A DNA stretch of 19,555 nt, from the NCBI GenBank assembly GCA_038240295.1, contig JBBSDW010000051.1:1-19555 (forward strand), read 5' to 3'. A model generated the notes under the pieces. The model had not been told where the DNA came from, ran no database searches, and saw only the letters and a list, made by a program, of their open reading frames with translations. The translations under genes were made by a program, and so were the position numbers. Below, piece by piece: positions 15,863 to 19,555 of the stretch. Positions within the stretch are counted from its first letter, which is position 1; each line of letters begins with the position of its first letter. The DNA comes from JABDDM01 sp038240295. GTDB lineage: Bacteria > Bacteroidota > Ignavibacteria > Palsa-1295.

Positions 15863-18800
15863 TTAGTCTGCCCCGTGACAATTCTTGTATTTTTTGCCGC
15901 TGCCGCAAGGGCAGGGATCGTTTCGGCCCACCTTTGGGCCGACCCGGACGGGTTGGATCGAGGGCGGTGCATCGGGCTCCTCGCTTCCACCACTTAGGGC
16001 GGCAGGTGCTGCTTCTTTCGTGGCAACGAGACGCTGGCGCTTTACTGGTTGCGACGGCATCATTCGCCGTCCGCTCGTCGCAGGCTGTGCGCCGCCTTCG
16101 TTCGAGACCTGCATGGGATAGAGCTTAAATGCGAGTTCCAAAACACCATCGCGTGTGAGCGCAAGCATCTCCTGGAACATCCGATAGCCTTCCTGCTTGT
16201 ACTCGATCAGCGGATCCTTTTGACCATACGCCCGAAGTCCGATACCCTCTTTGAGTTCGTCCATCTCGCGAAGGTGTTCCTTCCACTTCTCGTCGATCAC
16301 ACGGAGCGTCGCATAACGCTCGAGCCCCGCCATGGTGTCGTGGCCGAGTTGCTCTTCCTTCCGCGTGTAGAATGCTTTCGCTTCTTCGATCATCTTTGCG
16401 GTCACACCTTCTTCGCCGAGTTGGGCGAATTCATCGCGCGTCATCGCAACGTCGGCCATGAAGCGCGTCAGAATTTCGTTGCGGAGTTCTTCGAGTTCGC
16501 CCTGATGATAATGGGCGTGCGTAAGCTCGGTGATCGATTCTTCGAGCATTTCATAGATATCATCTTTGAGACGCTCGCCATAGAGGGCGTGATGCCTGCG
16601 ATCGTAGACGACCTCGCGCTGAGAGTTCATGACGTTGTCGTACTCGAGCAAGCGCTTGCGCATTGCGAAGTTATTCTCTTCGATCTTCTTCTGTGCGCGT
16701 TCGACCGACTTCGTGATCATCGAATGCTTGATGACCTCGCCCTCTTGCAGCCCAAGCTTCTGCATGATGCCCGCAATTCGTTCTGAGCCAAAGAGTCGCA
16801 TGAGATCATCCTCGAGCGACAGATAAAACTGCGTCGAGCCCGGATCGCCCTGGCGGCCAGCGCGGCCGCGAAGCTGGCGATCGATACGCCTTGCATCGTG
16901 ACGCTCGGTGCCGAGAATATGCAGGCCGCCCGATTCCTTCACGCCCGGTCCAAGCTTAATATCGGTACCACGACCTGCCATGTTGGTCGCGATCGTGATC
17001 GCGCCAGGCAGTCCGGCATTGATAATGATCTCGGCCTCGCGAGCATGCTGCTTCGCGTTCAATACATTATGCGGTACACCGGCTCGCTTGAGCATTCGGC
17101 CGATCGTCTCGGAAACTTCTACCGACGTTGTGCCGACAAGCACCGGGCGGCCAGAGTTGCGCATTGACGTGATCTCTTCGACAACTGCATTATACTTCTC
17201 GCGCTTCGTGCGATAGACCATATCGTCGCGGTCATCGCGGACGATCGGTTTGTTCGTCGGAATGACGACAACGTCAAGCTTATAAATTTCGAAGAACTCC
17301 CCTGCCTCGGTTTCGGCAGTGCCAGTCATGCCGGCGAGCTTCTTATAGAGTCTGAAATAATTCTGGAGCGTGATCGTCGCCATCGTCTGCGTGTCACGCT
17401 CGACGTGTACCTGCTCCTTGGCTTCGATCGCCTGATGGAGGCCTTCCGAATAACGGCGACCCGGCAAAATGCGTCCCGTGAATTCATCGACGATCATCAC
17501 TTTGCCTTCCTGCACAACATAGTCAACGTCCTTCTCGTAGATCGAGAACGCGCGCAGAAGCTGCGAGATCGTGTGAAGTCGATCGGATCGATCGGCATAA
17601 AGCAGGTTGATATCGTCTTTTTTCGTCTGCTGCTCTTCGGGCGAAAGATGTCCAGCTTCGAGTTGCGAAAGTTCGGTCGCGATGTCGGGAAGCACGAACA
17701 GGCCCGGATCGGATTCGCCGGCTGCGAGGAAGTCGCGGCCTTTGTCGGTCAGGTCGATGTTATGATTTTTTTCTTCGACGATATAATAAAGTTCGTCGTC
17801 GAGGATATGCATGTTGCGGCTCGAATCGCGCATGTATTCGAGCTCGGTCTGCTGCATGAGCTTGAGCGTCTCGCCATCTGCGACAAGCTTCAGGTAGCGC
17901 TTATTCTTCGGCATCCCATGATTGGCGCGCACCAATTGTTCGCCTGCTTCGTGACGCTTCTTGGAATCTTCAGATTTCAGAAGTTCTTCGGCGGCCGCGA
18001 CAAACTTCGCGACAACGCTCTTCTGAGCATTTACAAGCGCCTCGACGCGCGGACGCATTTCGTCGAACTTATGATCGTTACTCTCGACCGGACCCGAGAT
18101 AATCAGCGGCGTGCGCGCTTCATCGACGAGTACCGAATCGACTTCATCGACGATCGCAAAATTGTGCGGGCGCTGCACCATCTCTTCTGCTTGCGTGACC
18201 ATGTTATCGCGCAAATAATCGAAGCCAAATTCGTTATTCGTGCCGTAGGTAACGTCGGCGGCATACTGCACCTTCCGCTCGTAGGGCTGCATCGACTGCA
18301 GGATCACACCAACGGTTAGACCAAGAAATTCGTACAGCTTCCCCATCCACTGCGAATCGCGCAGTGCGAGATAGTCATTGACCGTGACCAGGTGCACGCC
18401 TCGGCCGGGAAGCGCGTTGAGATAAACCGGCAGTGTCGCAACGAGCGTCTTTCCTTCGCCCGTTGCCATTTCGGCGATCTTGCCTTTATGCAAAACCGCG
18501 CCGCCGATCAGCTGCACATCGAACGGGACCATGTCCCACTTGACCTCCTGACCTGCGATGTTCCACGTGGTACCGACCAGGCGCTTGCAGCCTTCTTTTA
18601 CGACGGCAAATGCTTCGGGCAAAAGTTCGTCGAGCAGGTCTTTCGTGAGTTCGTCACGTTCTTTGTCGAGCTCGATGATGCGGTCCATCGCATTCATTCG
18701 CTCCTGATGCTCGATATCCTCTTTTAGAAGGTTCGACAATTCTTCGCGCTCCTGCACGATATCGCCGATGGCATCATTGATGCGCTGACGGAATTCGGCG

Positions 18801-18937
18801 GTCTTGCCACGAAGCTCGTCGTCCGTCAGCGACGCGAGCTTTTCCCATTCGGCGTTGATCTCGTCAACGACGGGCAGCAATTCCTGCACGTCCTTGTCGC
18901 GCTTCGTCCCAAATATTTTCTCGATAAAATTCATCAT
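15863..18937 (-). CDS. secA: Protein translocase subunit SecA
   Basis: The ATPase motor of the Sec pathway; it drives unfolded preproteins through SecYEG and so supplies the periplasmic step for all the exported proteins encoded nearby. The 1024-aa product has Walker A MATGEGKT (Lys163), the TVNDYLALRD and DVTYGTNNEFGFDYLRDNM motifs, DEVDSVLVDEARTPLIISG near 262, MIVDEFTGRILPGRRYSEGLHQAIEAKE, MTGTAETE, and the second nucleotide-binding half with ATNMAGRGTDIKLGPGV and DRQLRGRAGRQGDPGS. It ends with the metal-binding tail Cys1009-x-Cys1011-x8-Cys1020-His1021. It is over 100 residues longer than E. coli SecA; the extra sequence lies between DEVD and the VDEFTGR motif, as in Bacteroidota/Chlorobiota SecA. 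ATG 18935-18937 is followed by a second ATG; a weak purine stretch (GAAGAGAA) precedes it. Confidence 0.98.
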   Translation of the reverse strand: MMNFIEKIFGTKRDKDVQELLPVVDEINAEWEKLASLTDDELRGKTAEFRQRINDAIGDIVQEREELSNLLKEDIEHQERMNAMDRIIELDKERDELTKDLLDELLPEAFAVVKEGCKRLVGTTWNIAGQEVKWDMVPFDVQLIGGAVLHKGKIAEMATGEGKTLVATLPVYLNALPGRGVHLVTVNDYLALRDSQWMGKLYEFLGLTVGVILQSMQPYERKVQYAADVTYGTNNEFGFDYLRDNMVTQAEEMVQRPHNFAIVDEVDSVLVDEARTPLIISGPVESNDHKFDEMRPRVEALVNAQKSVVAKFVAAAEELLKSEDSKKRHEAGEQLVRANHGMPKNKRYLKLVADGETLKLMQQTELEYMRDSSRNMHILDDELYYIVEEKNHNIDLTDKGRDFLAAGESDPGLFVLPDIATELSQLEAGHLSPEEQQTKKDDINLLYADRSDRLHTISQLLRAFSIYEKDVDYVVQEGKVMIVDEFTGRILPGRRYSEGLHQAIEAKEQVHVERDTQTMATITLQNYFRLYKKLAGMTGTAETEAGEFFEIYKLDVVVIPTNKPIVRDDRDDMVYRTKREKYNAVVEEITSMRNSGRPVLVGTTSVEVSETIGRMLKRAGVPHNVLNAKQHAREAEIIINAGLPGAITIATNMAGRGTDIKLGPGVKESGGLHILGTERHDARRIDRQLRGRAGRQGDPGSTQFYLSLEDDLMRLFGSERIAGIMQKLGLQEGEVIKHSMITKSVERAQKKIEENNFAMRKRLLEYDNVMNSQREVVYDRRHHALYGERLKDDIYEMLEESITELTHAHYHQGELEELRNEILTRFMADVAMTRDEFAQLGEEGVTAKMIEEAKAFYTRKEEQLGHDTMAGLERYATLRVIDEKWKEHLREMDELKEGIGLRAYGQKDPLIEYKQEGYRMFQEMLALTRDGVLELAFKLYPMQVSNEGGAQPATSGRRMMPSQPVKRQRLVATKEAAPAALSGGSEEPDAPPSIQPVRVGPKVGRNDPCPCGSGKKYKNCHGAD

Positions 18938-19263
18938 AGCGTTCTCTTCTACGGGCGATCGAATATAGATTTTTCAGGGCTGCAAAAAGGCGCACCCCCG
19001 ATTTTGATTCAGTTTACAGCACACAGGTCACCGCTTTCGCTCAAAACCGCCCATTTCGGCGCATTTCGAACAGCCCCACTTGAACGAGCCTTTTTTGTTC
19101 TCCGTTTCGGGATGATGATTTTTCTCGCTGGAACTACCGATGGTCAGGTGAATCTCCAAAGTGAAAGCAAGGGGCTAAACAAACTCTTTGGCGATAGAAT
19201 TTGCACACTCGACTTGACTTACTGGCAAACAGCGAAGATTTCTGATCACCACAGCGAACATGT
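18938..19263. other. Intergenic region upstream of secA, no supported gene
   Basis: This stretch separates the edge ORF from secA. It has a candidate secA -7 element close to the secA start. Short open frames exist: a 28-codon minus frame at 19175-19261 and a plus frame starting with TTG at 19004. Neither has recognisable protein features or a ribosome-binding site. No terminator-like hairpin is seen after the edge ORF. A 10-bp palindrome GAACATGTTC at 19256-19265 overlaps its stop. Confidence 0.5.
18962..18967 (-). promoter_or_regulatory. Candidate secA promoter element (TATATTCG)
   Basis: The minus strand reads TATATTCG 24 bases before the secA ATG, close to the Bacteroidota -7 consensus TAnnTTTG and also a fair sigma-70 -10 (TATATT). 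The upstream partner is poor: a TTTTTG occurs but only 15 bases away. It would give a short leader of about 18 bases. Confidence 0.3.
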
Positions 19264-19555
19264 TCAAGCCTCGACTCTTTTGGCAGTGGACTCTGCGAGA
19301 GCCACGAAGGGTCTCCTTCGTGACCCTGGTGCAGCGTGATAGCCTAAACATTCAGCATCAAACTGGCGGCTCAGGACTTGCGCCCGCTCGATCGCTATTG
19401 TGCTCGATGGAGTGCTCAGGTAAGAGTTAAACGTAACAGAAAGCGGACTGCCATCGTACTTCTTGGTTCGACTATCATACAGCGTGTCGAAGTCAATTCC
19501 GTTGGTAAAGAGCAGATCGAGTGTCCCTCGATCCTCGCGCGACACCACGCTCCAG
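19264..19555 (-). CDS. Unrecognised protein, C-terminal part (enters from window edge)
   Basis: A minus-strand frame open from the window edge to a TGA at 19264-19266, about 97 codons. I do not recognise the protein. The visible part contains DRGTLDLLFTNGIDFDTLYDSRTKKYDG, SVTFNSYLSTPSSTIAIERAQVLSRQFDAE, and an Arg-rich end (GSRRRPFVALAESTAKRVEA). Its codon choice in the first two thirds looks like the surrounding genes; the last third is less convincing and overlaps a plus-strand open frame. There are GTG codons near the edge but no ATG, so the gene most likely starts outside the window. It is not clearly linked to secA, which is about 325 bp away with its own candidate promoter. Confidence 0.45.
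   Translation of the reverse strand, partial: WSVVSREDRGTLDLLFTNGIDFDTLYDSRTKKYDGSPLSVTFNSYLSTPSSTIAIERAQVLSRQFDAECLGYHAAPGSRRRPFVALAESTAKRVEA

Noticed and set aside
19256..19265. Palindrome GAACATGTTC as a LexA/SOS box
   Set aside because: The Gram-positive-type box needs GAAC-N4-GTTC; here the spacer is two bases, it overlaps an ORF stop, and no SOS gene follows.
19004..19339. Plus-strand ORF of 111 codons
   Set aside because: It starts with TTG, shows no recognisable protein features, overlaps the minus edge ORF and spans the secA upstream region.

Overview
The window suggests a member of the Fibrobacteres-Chlorobi-Bacteroidetes superphylum, probably on the Chlorobiota/Ignavibacteria/Kapabacteria side. 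Evidence: a type IX secretion system (T9SS) sortase gene (porU) directly followed by porV; a PorU carrying CARDB-like, Ig-like and FlgD-like C-terminal domains; a SecA lengthened in the region after its first nucleotide-binding half; and start codons that mostly lack a Shine-Dalgarno sequence. The lineage is inference; the gene identities rest on motifs read in the translations. Every confidently called gene lies on the minus strand, so transcription runs from high to low coordinates.

Right end (15863-19555): the C-terminal end of an unrecognised gene enters from the edge, followed by about 325 bp without a supported gene and then a complete secA. Immediately downstream of secA lies an accessory scar (14687-15843): the decayed remains of a two-gene cassette, an AAA/SMC-like ATPase with a Walker A motif plus a DUF4276-type (Toprim-like) partner, broken by an in-frame TAA, a frameshift and an apparent deletion. 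The resemblance is to ATPase + Toprim-nuclease defence modules.

Centre (5653-14534): an envelope-biogenesis run, porU - porV - a two-domain FN3-like lipoprotein - a small SLBB exporter-like protein - a lipoprotein solute-binding protein. Most junctions overlap by a few bases, so translational coupling is likely. PorU and PorV are the T9SS attachment machinery. The next three encoded proteins are all predicted to be exported and are possible accessory factors of the same envelope pathway, but this is only a context inference.

Left (1-5638): the same direction continues almost without a gap into era (30S assembly GTPase, with an unusual G4 motif), a DUF1015 gene, fabI (enoyl-ACP reductase), a periplasmic thioredoxin-fold/TPR protein without a CxxC motif, and an aldehyde dehydrogenase cut by the window edge one codon before its expected catalytic cysteine. 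Between fabI and the thioredoxin-fold gene lies a non-coding stretch with an elaborate nested-palindrome repeat (2363-2465) and a separate perfect 16-bp palindrome (2308-2323).

I found no rRNA, tRNA, CRISPR array or intact insertion sequence. The most useful targets for follow-up are the decayed ATPase/DUF4276 cassette, the palindromic repeat, and the coupled porU-porV-lipoprotein-SLBB-solute-binding cluster.
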